Below, piece after piece: positions 1 to 13,700 of a stretch of 64,000 bases of DNA. The position numbers were made by a program, and so were the translations under genes. The stretch is taken from NCBI GenBank assembly GCA_013399875.1, contig VXAZ01004023.1:744282-808281 (forward strand), written 5' to 3'. The notes beneath the pieces are model-generated. The model was not told the origin of the DNA and searched no databases. It saw nothing but the letters and a program-made list of their open reading frames with translations. The first letter of the stretch is position 1; the number at the start of each line of letters is the position of its first letter. This stretch comes from Gymnorhina tibicen (Eukaryota > Chordata > Aves > Passeriformes > Artamidae).

Positions 1-1630
1 ATGTGAAGGCATATAGGGTATTTGAGCACTTTGGTACATGTAGGCAAAGACCCTGATAAAAGATTATTCAATACATGAAATGGAAAAAGAAACCACTATA
101 ATTTGATTTCAAGATAGCAAACACACGGTAAAAGTCTGCTTGGTTTATCCACTGGTTTCACAGTATAGCAGTGCCTGTGTCTAAAAGTCAGAGTATGGCT
201 GAGTTAGCACTATGAGAGTATTTTAACAGGTATAACAATCTCTCCCCTGCCTTCTTGGAAAGCAACACATCAGCTTAATCCTCTCCTTTGTGGCTGTCTA
301 GGCCGAATGAAGACACTAAAAGATCACTTATAAATATTGGTCGGGTCATAGGCAAAAAGAAGCCTTGCTGTAATTACATAGGAGGAAGTCAGTTTGGCAT
401 AGGGCATGGAAGAAATGCAGAGAGCCTTTCAGGGGCACAGAGCAGCCCTTTTTTCTCAAATGGCTATACCTGGGTTGCAGTTTTGTCACTTGTTCCACAG
501 TGATATATTTTCCTGGGAGAAAACAGAAGTGAAGAACTTTATCATGGACTAGAAGTGTCCTTCAAATAGAATCAACACTTTTTTTTCTTGCTCTTCATGA
601 AGGCAGAAAGAGGGAAAAGTTCCTTGTGACTTTACCGGCAGATTTTCTGTCCCTTTTTCTGTAAACACTCTGTCTATCCTTCTTGATGATATTTTTAAGT
701 ACACCATGACTTTAATTTTCTAGTGTTTTAACAACTTGTCTGGTTTTGTTTTTAACAACTTGTCTCTTAAAATGAAACCTAATTATTTTAGTAAAGAAAC
801 ATATTATCAATATAAAAATAAAGTGAGCATCTGTCTACTTATCGTCAAAAACCTTCTGTGAATCTGAACTGTATATTTATAAGACCAGAAGTACTCAGTG
901 AGCACTCAGAGTGGAATAGGACAGTGAAATTTTACTGTAGTTTTCCATCAGATTAATACCATAAATACTGTGAAGAAACATATAATTATTACACCATCTA
1001 TTTTTATGAATTTATATTACTTGCATTAATTATAATCTTTCATATACTATTTTTAATTGTGCCTACATTTTCTTAAGTAAATACACTGATATTAACGTGA
1101 AATTGTTAGTGGTTTCTGGTTTAAAAAGAGTTTTCTTTCAGTTTTAATCCCAACAAAAGAAGTTAGAAGTCTTCTCTTGTGGAAAAAATGATAGTACACA
1201 TAACTCTTGCTTAGTGCTATGACAAATCTGTTATTTAGTACAACATAGGGTGCATGGCTACAAATAAGTTGCAGAATGACAGTGGGTACTGAGAAACTTC
1301 TGGGATGAGATATTGCACACACACTTTCCATTTAATAACCAAGTGTGTAAGTGATGCTCTGATCTATATCAGTGGGCTGGCAGCAGGGCCAAGCACAGAT
1401 ATTGAGATCTTTCACTATGTTTTCACTGTAGTTGATTAAAGGTAATAATCATAGATCAAAATTGAAATGATATGCATCTGCAATCCACAGATACATTAAT
1501 AGCTAACACCTTCAACATCTGATTCTTGACTTTGTCTACAATATCTTCTAATTTCTCCTTTTCACAATTTCTTTTGTTGTTTTTGTTGTTGTTAGACTGA
1601 ATGATCTGCAATTCTTGTTTATTGTTTTAG
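1..1630 (+). other. SLC26A7 upstream intron, 3' part
   Basis: Unique AT-rich DNA read as the end of the intron that precedes the first exon in the window. It holds no exon I can recognise. A small direct repeat (TTTTAACAACTTGTCT, copies near 724 and 750) is present. The T-rich tract with GTTGTTTTTGTTGTTGTT before 1600 leads into the acceptor at 1630. Confidence 0.7.
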
Positions 1631-1708
1631 GTGGCTTGCCTTATCTCTTGTGTATTAATTCTTGTGGTGATCTATGCAATTGGACCTCTGCTCTACTGGC
1701 TTCCTATG
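1631..1708 (+). CDS. SLC26A7: SLC26A7 exon A (transmembrane segment)
   Basis: 78 nt, 26 codons, phase 0 at both ends. The acceptor is a T-rich tract ending in TTTTAG and the donor is ATG|gtatgg. It encodes a very hydrophobic segment running from VACLIS to GPLLYWLPM, a late transmembrane helix of the SLC26 membrane domain. The preceding exon, which should carry the conserved TGGKTQ-like stretch, is not present in positions 1-1630, so this is the first exon in the window. Confidence 0.9.
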
Positions 1709-4700
1709 GTATGGTGCTTATCCTTTTTAAAGACTGAGATGTCAAACATTTTCTAATGACAGTTTCTTTCAGGGGAAGGTAGTGCAACCTCTGAAACAGC
1801 TCTATTTAATTTCAGTGGCTGAAAGAATAGTCAGGGCACTACAAATCTCAAAGTCATAAAATACAGAGGTGACAGCATAAGACATACAGATTTTAGACAT
1901 ATACAGTTACATATATAGGCTATCATTTAAGCTTATAGAAGTGAGTTTCTCTTCTATTTACTATTGGCATGTAGTTTATGAAAAATATACGTCCAGTTTG
2001 CTGTGGATTTGTAAATTGAAGAAGTGTGATAGAAATTAATGAAGATTCATGATATTTCTCCAAGATATGCGTATGATATACAACTTCGCTTTTCAAATAA
2101 ATTTGACACAAATTATTTTAGACAGTGATATAAGCTTAATTACAGAAAGATTATGAAGTATTCTTATATCTGTCATGGAATACATCTACGCTATGACTCT
2201 ATGAAGCAGGGTGGCATCTTTTCACATAAGCTATATCTAGCTTTTGGTATTACAAATTAATAGTTAATTTTAACTAGTGGCATGTCAAAGCTGCAAAATA
2301 CAGCTCCAAAATTATCCACAATTCTGCCATGTATGTACATGAAGTCTTAACCATGTTTTAAAATTACTTTGTGCTGTTGTTTACATGGTCTCATGAAAGT
2401 TCTCACTTTTCAAACACAGATCCTTTTATAGCTTATTTTAACCATGCAAAGTAAGGACACTTGAAGAAGGGTGCTCAATATGTCCTGGTTTTTTGCTATA
2501 CTTCTTCCCTGCTTATATTTGTTTTTATATGGATTATATGTGAATTTTGAGTGGTTTCCTGTAGGCTTTTCCCCCCATATTTTAAAAATACTTTTTGGTT
2601 TTTGCTTTTTTGATAATTTATTTCTCTTCTAACATGCTTTTTCAGCCCATCTATACACTGCAAGTCCGTCAGTTTGTACACCATTCTTTTTGGCTCTAGA
2701 TCATTTCTTCATCCATCTCCTCCTCCTTCCTGATTCAAAGAACAAAAAATTATTTTGTTTGCTTCAAAATTAATGGACTTTTTCCCTAGAGGCCTTCTCT
2801 GGGGGAAGGGAAGGAAGTGAGGAAGGGAGTTAAAATTCTTCAGTGCATAGAAGTTGAGTGCTGATTTACTTTTGAGTCCTTCAGACTGTGGCAGACTGTA
2901 TCTGGTCTGGTGATGCATGGAAGAGCCTTGGGTAGTCCTGAGGCTTCTGTCATTTTTCTCACAATTAGGTAGCCTGTAGATTGCCTTCACAAAAAAAAAG
3001 GGGGTAGGGGGGCTGATGCTGTTAGCATCTGTCACAAGGACACCTGTGCTTATCCCATTTTCTAAACACCTACCATTTTTTTTTGTAATTTAATTATGAT
3101 ATTGACTGCTAAATGAAAGAAAGAGCAGAAAATTTGTTTTCGCTAGCAGTTCTGCAAATGGCTTTTGTTTTTATGTCTTTGCAGTGTGTGTTAGCAAGCA
3201 TTATTGTTGTGGGCTTGAAGGGGATGCTAATGCAGTTCCGCGACTTAAAAAAATATTGGAAAGTGGACAAAATAGACTGGGTAAGTAAAACTTAATCTAA
3301 GGAGGTTTCCCTGAGACTGTTTGTTTGGCAAACACCTGTTAACGAAACTTTAATAGTTCTTTGGCCCTAGAAGAGACAAGTGCAAGGTATTATTAGTGGT
3401 ACTTTTTGTGCACTATCAGCTCAGAAGAACAGAATCTGTAATACCAGTTGTATTAAAAAATGACACTTTAGCAAATGATAAAGAATCAAGCCTAATGCTA
3501 GAGAAGTGTATACAGACATCAAGTTAATGTGAGCAAATATGTGTCTAATTTTTATGTCTTCTCTATCTGTTTAACATGCTTTTGCTACTGTAGCATTATT
3601 GAAGAGATTTTGCTATCTTCCTCCTCTGGGAATATGGAAAGACCATAGAGGTCAAACAGAACTGGAAACACCAGTGATGCAGAAAAATACATATTGAGGG
3701 GTGCTGTAGGTGAATTGCCTTAACTCTTCCAGATTTTGCAAACAGAATATCTACTGTTTGAACATAGTGAGAGATTCTGCACTGTGAGAGGAGGAATACA
3801 TCAGGAAAAGTAGATAGGTGAAAAGAGATATAGTATGAAAATCGAGTTTAATGCAAAGTCTAAATAGTCTGACAGAATTCGCACAGAATTCCTAGCAAAT
3901 ATTAAAGATGAATCCATGTGTAAGAAGACTCCTGGATTTCTCTTCTCTGGGAGATTTTGGATGTAATGACCAATTAGTGGAACCAAAATTTCTATGCACT
4001 TACATAACTACATACATGCTGACATCCTATATGTTTGAGTTAACAATATTGAGAAAGGTATTTTGGCCATATAGCTTTGGCCATATAGCCCTTTTCTGTG
4101 GGGGGATATACAGGTAATTGGAGTTAATATGGGACTTCGTTGAATTCACGTGTGAATTCAGTGACTTATTATTAAAGATCTGTAATGGTTAAGTCTAGAC
4201 TGAATAAAACTTTTTCTAATAGAGTACTGGCTTTCAGTATGGGAAACAGAGCTGAGTAAACAACATCGTTTGACTGTGAGATTTTTCGCACTTAATTGCA
4301 GAAAACTAGAGGTGCAGAAAACTTGTTTTTGGGGGTTTCTTTTGTATTATCCAGAAGAAAAGCTCTATCTTTCGTGAAATCTTTTCTTCCCCAAGCAGTA
4401 AAGTTCTGAAAATATTTTCTATCTCTTGTATTGTATTTGATCTTCAGCTTAACCCATATTGTTAGTGACACATGGTGGATGATATGGATCAAGAATTATT
4501 TTGGGAAAAATGGACTTAAAAACATTGGTAGTTACAGGAAAGAGATGTATCTTGTCCATCAGTTCATTGAGATAATAAGTAGTTATGTTTTCCAGCAGGA
4601 TATTCTGGAATCTCACTAGATTTGACACATCTTCACAGATAGACGAGCCTGATTGATTTTTGCTTTTCTGGTTTTGGCAGAAAAGTTTGCGTGAGTGGTT

Positions 4701-7700
4701 AGTTATTACATCTCTGACATCTGTCATCATTTCTAAGAGAGGTTATAGAACGGGGGAGTTCACTGGATTCATCTTTTTGACTAAACATACTTGAGCAATG
4801 ATTTATCTTCAAGTAGTTTTACAATCAGTCCTTAGCTTGACAGGATAAATCATCTTGCTTTAAATAACATAGTTTAAAGTATGGCTATAAACATTGATCT
4901 TGCATTGCTGCCTGCTCTGAGGAGCCCCACCAAGGCCAGTGATTTGTGTAACTACACTGGTGTTATTTTGGCCTGAAACGATTCACCCCAGCAATTGACA
5001 GAACACTGGAAATGAATCATTCCTTCACCCAGGTTATCAAAAGTGTTTTGAAGATAGAAACCCTAACAAAACATTTGGAAATAATTAGCCAGTTGTCCTT
5101 TCTGGAAATGATTCTTTGAAGGGTGTGTGTCATGTAGCATTGAAGTCAGGTTTGTTTTGCTCATAAGTCTGGCAAATGATAGTGTATGGAAGCAGAATAT
5201 TATGGAGTTTGTTACCTTGTTCCTTCTTCTTTAAGCATCTAATTCACACTTCTTTAAGCATCTCATTAAACACAAGTGGGATGAATAATATTTATTTGTT
5301 GATTAGTTCTTTATAAACATAATCCTTTTAAATGTAAAAGGTAAGATACCGTTCAGGAGTTCGACTTGAGGATCTTCATTGTTTCATTCTACCACAGGAT
5401 ATTGTGTTTCTGTGAAATCTCTTCTTTCATCCATGCATGGCTTTTTCTTTCAGATTTACATCCTGCCTCTCAAATCACATTCTACTGCTTTTCAGCTACT
5501 ACCCCACTGTCCTTATTCCAGAGATCTCTTTCCTGCCATTCATAGCATCCATGTGAACTTCAAATGTCTCCTGCTTCAGTTAAGGTCTTCTGTCAGTTCC
5601 TACATCTTCGTTGGGTGACTTCAACAATCTCAGATTAATAATAACACTATTCCACTAAATATGTTATATGCATAACTGAGAGTGATTTGTCTTGATTTTT
5701 TCCCCCTCTTTTTCTGGGAACTGCCAGGAAGTTAATCTGGCATTAGTCTGTAAATATATCTCACTTCTCAGGTCCTCAGGTCAAAAGTCGATTTCCTTGT
5801 CCTTTCTGTAAGCCTAATTTCTTATGCAGGCCCACTTGACTAACTTGATGTTTTTGTTCTCCAGTTTGACAGTGCACTTTCCTAGTACCACTAAAAAGGC
5901 TAGTGAAGTTCTTGTTAACTCTTGATTTTAAGGCTCAGCATCACAAATAAGCAGCCTTCTAAGGCAGGCAAAAGCTACTGCCTGGCAATGAACCGCTGAA
6001 GAAAAATGTTCTCTTTGCTGTTAACAGTAGGACTTGAAAGTAACCAAAGATGGAGGAAGAGTATTTCAGAAGGTGATGTTTTAAGTGAAAAATTATAATA
6101 GAATAAGGATCATTTTCACGAGTTAATTATATAGCAGGGATTTGAGAAGTTCAGCAATTAAATACTCTGGCATTTAAAGAGAAAAAAATGTTTTAAATGT
6201 GCACATATGTCTTGACCAGAAAATGACCACAGCTGAGACAGCCAGGTTGCATGCCTGACTTGTAAGGCAGGAAGAATGGCAAGAATTTATGGTAAAAATT
6301 TCACATTCCCAACATGGTGTTGTTGACAGGCAGTTACGGATGCATGAATTGTAATTGTATGCACATATATTAATATTAAAGGATGTAAGGATGCAACTAA
6401 TTCAGCAATTAAAGGAGATCCAAGAATGAGGGTCTCATTTTTGACAAGTATCCTCCAAGATCTTGCCATTGTGAATTTCTGAGACATTCATCCAACACCC
6501 TGACAATCTATTTCATCAAAATATTCAGAGGAGAGGACCTAGAAAGGGTCTTCCTTGAAAATTTTGGAGTTCATTAGTGCAATTTCTTGGGGTTTTTTAG
6601 AACTTCTTCACATATTATCCTCAGGAGGAAGACGGCCTTTTAAATTTGTTCATCACACATGGGTCCTGATTCATGAGAGGACTCTGAGAGTTCTCAGGGC
6701 TCTGCTAAATAAACAATTTTCCACGAAGTAGGAAACCATCTCTTCTGTGAGAATAATTTTACATCAATGCCTCTGGCTTATGACATCCTAGGGAGATTTT
6801 CTATTCTTCCTGCATTAGCGAATATGCTACTGAGAGTTATATTACTTGTGCTGTAGTTGGTCTCAGTGGGGTGGGAAGGAATTTGCATATGCTTAATCCA
6901 TTTAAAGTATGATTACCATATAAATTATTTTTAAAGAGTAATATTTGTATCAGTCCCTCTGTTTCCAGGGCTGTTTGCAAACAAATACTGTCTCAACCAC
7001 TGTGGATGGAATGCCTGTGAAAAATCATATTAAAGAACTACCATACCACCTTATTATCATAGGATCATTTAGGTTGGAAAAGATCTTTAAAGACCATCTA
7101 GTCCAACCATTAATCCAACACTGCCAAATCTACCTGTAAACCATGTCCCTAAGTGCATTAAACAGTTCCTGCTCTATTGCTGTGGTGGTCTTCACTTGAA
7201 TCCTAAGTTTCAATGAAGGGTGTGCTGAGGATGAATGCACACGTTAGTCATTTGTCTGCAGAAGGATGTGGGAGCATGGGCATATCACTCAGTCCTTAGA
7301 GCCAGAGCCTCCTCCAGGACTCCAGCATCTTCCCTGCTGAGACAGTTCCTGACTGAACAGGACTTTACTGGGATTCTGCTTTTGGCTATATGCTGGTGGC
7401 TGCAGCATGGGCCTCTATCTGAGCAACTCATCACAGCCTCACATTACAGATACTACAGAACTGGTCAGTCGAGTCGTGTTCATCTCTTCCTTCATTAAGC
7501 AACAGCATAACCAGGTAGGAGTTAGATGAACTGCATCCTGAATTTTCTTCATCCTGGTAACCAAATCCATTTATTATGGTAGGAAACTAGACAGCTGTGT
7601 TTCAGATAGTTAAGTGCAAGGAACCCTGCCCATTCAGGTGATAGCTGATCATCTCCTCAGTTTGCAATGAAAAAGTGCATAATCTGGTTTCAAACTGGTA

Positions 7701-10700
7701 CAGAAACATTTATTATCACCATACCTTAGCCTTGCATTGTTAGCCCTAGGTTCAGAAAGTGTTCTGCAACTTACTTACATGCTTTTTCCTACCAAGTGCC
7801 AGTTTTAGACTGTCGTCAATGGTGGATTATTAGACCCTATGAAATGGAAATTCTAGATGGATGCAGATGCTATAAACAGTCACTGCACCTCTCAGTGCTT
7901 CTGATACTTTCTGATATACAGGAGTTGACATAAATCCATTTCTTCTGCTTGTTTCTTTTCTCCCTCTTTAAAGTTTTTCTTTAAATTAGTACAGTACAAG
8001 GATACTTTGAAGGTGGATTTTGATTTTTGATATTAACATGTGCCTATAACACATTACTGCTAAGATTTGAAGAGCGATTAGATTCTGTCTGTTCTGGAGT
8101 ACGCAATAACTATCTTGAAGTAAATTGCCAAGGAAAACTTTGATATTTTTATGACTTCTCTGTTGAACTTTGCAATAACCCATGAATTAAAAAAAATTAA
8201 AAAGTCTATCAGATCAACATAACTTCTTTCTACAAGTTTGATGCTACCCTAATTAAAGAAGTACTGACTCCAGGCCAATACAAAGCACTGAAAAGGTGAT
8301 TGACTAATGAGAATATGATTGTTTTGGCTCAGGCTCTACAACAATGGCAGTCTCTGATTACAGTTAAGATGTAAGATACTAGACTGCTGGAGAGGCACTT
8401 AACTAGCTTTCTCAGTACTCAGCAGTACTTAAACATTTCTGGCTTTGATTCTTCCTATGCAGACTTTGTATTGGGATTTTACATTTTCTGTTTTCTTCTG
8501 AGACATAAGAATTTTGCAGGTCTGCAGCAGTGATTTAGTTAGATGTGATGAGGTTCAGGTCTGCAGCTTAATAGGATTGCACTGAAGTGGATTCAGGTGT
8601 TGTCAAGGTTCAGCCTTATTAAGACAGTCTAATTTTTGATCTCTCAGGTTTGTTGTAGTTCTGTTAGCCTTTTCATGTCCAGTTGAACTTCTTTATAAAT
8701 GTATATTGGATTTATAAATTGTAGCATTATTTTCTTATTCATTTATCAGAACTCAATATCTGTTGCTCATAAAGGTAGTCTTTGCAAATATATGCACAAC
8801 AATTTGTATAAGATGTCATGTTAAAATACAACTGGTGATTGAGGACAGTTTCAGAGGATGAACTACCTGTTTGCCTAGCAGCCATCCTGTTGAAGAAAGT
8901 GAAAAAACTTTTGCAGTAGTTAGGAATCTTGAAGATGAGTGAGGAAAAGGCTTCTCAATAGACTCATGTAACACTGTCCTCTGTGAAGCACAAGTTAGTA
9001 TGGTATGACTTACATTTTATAATTCATAAAATAACAGTTCTGAAATCTGCTCAAGCAAAATTCTTGTGGTTGGGCTGAAAGTATTCTATTGTCTCTGGCT
9101 TTCGTGAGTTAAGTGAAAGCATCAGAAAGGATAATCTTAACACTGATTGTGCTATTGTAATGTGATCTGTTATTCTGCAAACATGAACAAGAAGCACTGT
9201 AAATCTTGAAACAGGCACCTGTGGGGATCTGTGTATCCAGAGGAATGAAAATACTTTCCATTCTTCTTTAACACCTTTTATAGAAATATTAGATAGCAGT
9301 CTTTGCTTAAGGCTCCCTCAAGGAAAGAAATATATGCTTTATTATATCAATTAAGTTGGTATAGGAAATCAAGTAATTTGTACTTTTCTTTTAATTGTAA
9401 AATCTGCATGTCTCTTAGCTATACACTTCATTGCAGTATGGAAATAAAAGTGATCATTTCTGGTAAGAAAATAATTAAGGAAAAATTGAAATGTGGAAGT
9501 TTTTTGAAGTTTTTTTAAACATTTTAAACGTCTTCTTAAAGTGACTTTAGTTTCAGATATGCTTCTGTGTATTTTTTAAAATTATATTTAAAATGAATCC
9601 AAAGTTTTAGTAATCAAATATTGAAAGATGGGGAAGTAATATGAAATCTCACCATTTCCACTGGAAGGACTTAATTCCCCAGTAATTTTTATTTGTTATA
9701 AAGTTGTTTTAGTCAGCTGTACTCTGATAAATGCCACTTTTAATCAGCCTCCTTGCAAATTATAATTCCCACTTATATGATTAGTGGGAGAAAAGCTCTC
9801 TGTATGTGACCTCATTAGGGCACCTCATTATGTGAAAGGAAAGGAGGATTTAAAATCTATGCAGTGAAGAAGGTGACAAGAATTTGCAATGTGAAAAATA
9901 AAATACATGTTTTCCAAAACAACTGAGTTAATTCTGAATTAAGCTGTTAGCACAAGCACAAATGCTATTTTAAGTAACCCTGGAAGGAACCTCTGTGAGC
10001 ACTGGGATGAGTTGTGCCACGATGTATGTGATCTCCCATGGGGAGGCATTATTTTAATTGCAAATTCAGTCTTCAGTATTTGCCAGTTCAAAGATCCAAA
10101 TGTTCACATCTGAGAAACTGTCTTAATTTTAAAAGCCTTTATTTGTGATTCATAAAATGCACATTGCAATAAAATTTGAAACTAATCACTTCTTTTTGCT
10201 CCCCTCCTTAAAGAGCATATGGGTTAGTACCTACGTGTTTACAATATGCTTTGCTGCTAATGTGGGACTGTTGTATGGCGTTGTCTGCACTATAGTAATC
10301 ATGATTTTCCGCTTTCCCAGGTAAGAAACAATTTATTGAAATGTTCTGCTAGCACATCATTACATATTCTTTCTGCATATTGCTTCACAGTCAGGATAGA
10401 CATACGGTATACTAAATTTAACAACTAAAATTCGGTTTTTTTAGTTGCAGAAAATTGCAAGATAAGACAATTCAAAAGGAAAAGTCACATCTGTGCATTT
10501 ACTGTAGACTAAGGATCTCTAAAACCTTTTATAAAATGGCATTATTTTGTGATTTATTGTTACACATCTGTATGATTCATTATGTGAAGTTAGCATAAAA
10601 TCAACAAGAAAATTAATAATATTTTTTTTCTACTAGATATTTATTTGCTCCTTAAGAAGAAAGTATGTCTGGCAAGCTTAAGTAACTAAGAGCCTTTATA

Positions 10701-13700
10701 AACTCCTAGATACTATATTGCCCAGGAGTTGGTAGTTGACAATTGCACTGCTAATATAGATTAATGAAACATAACTGTACAACTATTCCAATGTCTAACA
10801 AAAAGTATAAGTTCTTTGTATGAATTAGAAAAGTCAGGACAAATAAACTAGAGCAATCAGAAGTTGTTTTTTTTTTTTTAATATATTACATTTGCTACTT
10901 TGGATCATGAGTAAAGGGAAATATAGCTGAGGTTCATGATTGATTTGTGCTACAGAATTAATTCACAGCTCACCAGTCCTGGAAATTACTGGCTGCTTGC
11001 ATGCAGTTGTTTGCATGAACACTGAATCCCACTGAAATTAAGCACAATATAGACAGCTCGATTAAATGCTTGTTAAAGTTAATGGTGTTAGACATTTGTG
11101 CACAGCTCTGTTCTCACAGAGTAAGCTGTGGAACCAGCATGAAAATAGTTCAAAATTTCAAGGCAGTTAAAAATTATGGGAGATAGTTTCTGCTTGAATC
11201 AATCAATCACTACCTTTGTGATAACATTGTGCTACTCAGCAAAGTAAAATTTTGGTAAATTCTGGTTGTAAAGAAAAAGGCAAGTTTTCATGTTGTTTTT
11301 ACTCTGAGCCTGGATGTTAGAGGTTCTCCAACAGCAGAAAGGGATGGATATCTAACACAAAAGAGCCTGATCTAGTGGAGATCTCAGTCTGAACCTGCAC
11401 TAATTAATATAAATAAGACTCTTCCCAGTGATCTCTCTGTTCTTCAGTGAAGCTACACACATTTGTCCATGCCATCTAAACGCATTGAACAACACAGCAA
11501 CCTTAAAACTGATACAGCACAGATTGGGTTAGCAAGATGATGTGTAGTAAGCCATGCAGTCATGAGCAGAAGTGTTAGCAGGAGCGAAGCAAGGAAAACA
11601 CCATGGATTATTTATTGTAAATTTTCTGTTCAGATGACAGAGTATTGGATGTGGTACACATTATGTATCAGAATGTATTAAAACCAGCAGCAGCTACAGC
11701 TCCATTTATGCAAAGATGAGAGAACAGCTGATGTTTGCAAGGCTCATTTATCTGGCCCGAATACCTGCAAATACTCCGTGTATATTGGGGCATCTGTCTC
11801 AGAGCATAGCAATCTCCATAGTCTTCTGTAGTTAAACGTGTTCCTGCAAATGATGCATTGAATCAGAAGATCCTACGCTGAGCTCCCTTTCCAAGGCAAC
11901 GTTCTCTTTTCACTGTGCAGAGAACAGGGATGCTGGCCCTTTCCAGTAAGTCCCCCATTTTGATAGCTAGAGTGCAATGTTCTGCTTCACATACAAAGAT
12001 GTGTCAATTTCAATGACAAATAAAAATCTTTATTTTTCATGACCCACAGCTATTCTACATATTTATTTTCCCTTTCCTTTACAATATAATTTTGCAGGTA
12101 AAAAATATTAAACTTCTATACTTTTGAAACTATAGATTATATATGAGCTACCTTGACTTGAGAGTAGCTTTCTGGCCAGCTAATGAAAATTAAAATTAAG
12201 ATTTTCTTCACCAGAGAATTTCATTATTCATATTTTCAAATTGATATCATGATTCTAAAATTAGTTTTTTTACTCTTTAAGTGGATGATTATCCGAAAAG
12301 ATAAGGTCTGTAATCACAAAAATACACACAGATTGCATTGTCGGACCTTTAAACTGCTATGCTGTAGTTTTGGGTGTGTGTCTTTTTGTTTCTGTTCAAG
12401 ACTAGTAATGATTTACTGTACAGATTTTTTCTATGTATTGATTACAGAGCAAAGACACTGAATTTGAAAAATATGAAAGAGGTGGAATATAAACACAAAG
12501 CAGAAGATAATTGTGTAAGTTAATTTCTTTTTTTAACCTTTTGTGTGTGTGTGTTTCACTAACTCAGATTTGTTTGTTTTCTTTAGTTGGTTACCAGATT
12601 GTAATCAGGGAATCAAAGGAATGTTTTTATGATATGACCACTTGAAATCTAAAGCCAGTATAATATAATAAAAACAAAACTAGTTGGCCATCAGAAACTG
12701 GAATATTTTCATGATTCTTCTGCTTGTCTGCAAAGTGAAGTTAGGCAAGTCTCTTAGATCTGTCCATCTTAGTTTATTTGTCATTTTTAGTTATGAACTG
12801 CTCTTTCTAAAAGTTTCCTAAGTTTAAGGAAATGTCTTGCCAGGAATGGCAAGGGCAATCTGAGCAGACAATAGCAGTCTCCATATTCTTATCACATTTC
12901 CTAAAAGTCCTTTGGTATTCTCATCATCCCCAATCTCTTTTCTGAAACCATTTCTGCCACCAACCCTTGCGACCAGACTGTCCCAGAGGATGCTATGTGG
13001 CTGGGCAAAGAGGGGCAGCACCACAAAGTTGTCACAGACTGCTTCACGCATCTCATCACCCTGTGCATGTGAAAAATGGATGCAAGAGTCTCTCCCAAAG
13101 ATTGCGCCTTTAAAATTTGGCTTCTTACGAACTTCAACCAACCACTCAGATTCTTTTGGTTGTTTTCATTGCAATTATCATCAAAGTTGCTTTTGCTCAG
13201 GTCTATGGTAAGAAGAGAAGGGTAATGACCCAGAGAGGTGAACTCCCTCCTCCAAGATGAAATGGTAGGTCAGCAGCCAAGAGAGAAGTAGAACCACGTG
13301 TCCTTTCAGCACAAAGTCCCATCACTGGGACATCCTGACTTCTCCACCATGGCAGTTTCTCCTACGTTATTTTTCCTTTCCTAGTGCTTATGAAAGGTCT
13401 TATGTATCAGTAAGTCACATGCTCAGCAGTTATTGCTTCACCATTAAGCAGCTCTTCTTTAAAGAATTTATTATTTCTGGCAAATGTCTTCCATCAGAGC
13501 TATCTTGGGCTCAAAATCGAAACTTCCAAGGGCTCGAGGGCATTTACTGTTTTGGCATGCTGAGCAACACTGGAATGTGAAAGGTACATAAGAATGGGGA
13601 GGAATGAAATGTGAATTAAAAACACTGTTGTTGAGGCTGGCCCAGCTGTCAATTATTATATCATTTTTCATTCTTAATAAAAACGTTGGAGTAGCTTTGT

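Noticed and set aside
4141..4160. Repeat TGAATTCA around a CACGTG E-box
   Set aside because: Short, not a full palindrome, and easily expected by chance in 64 kb.
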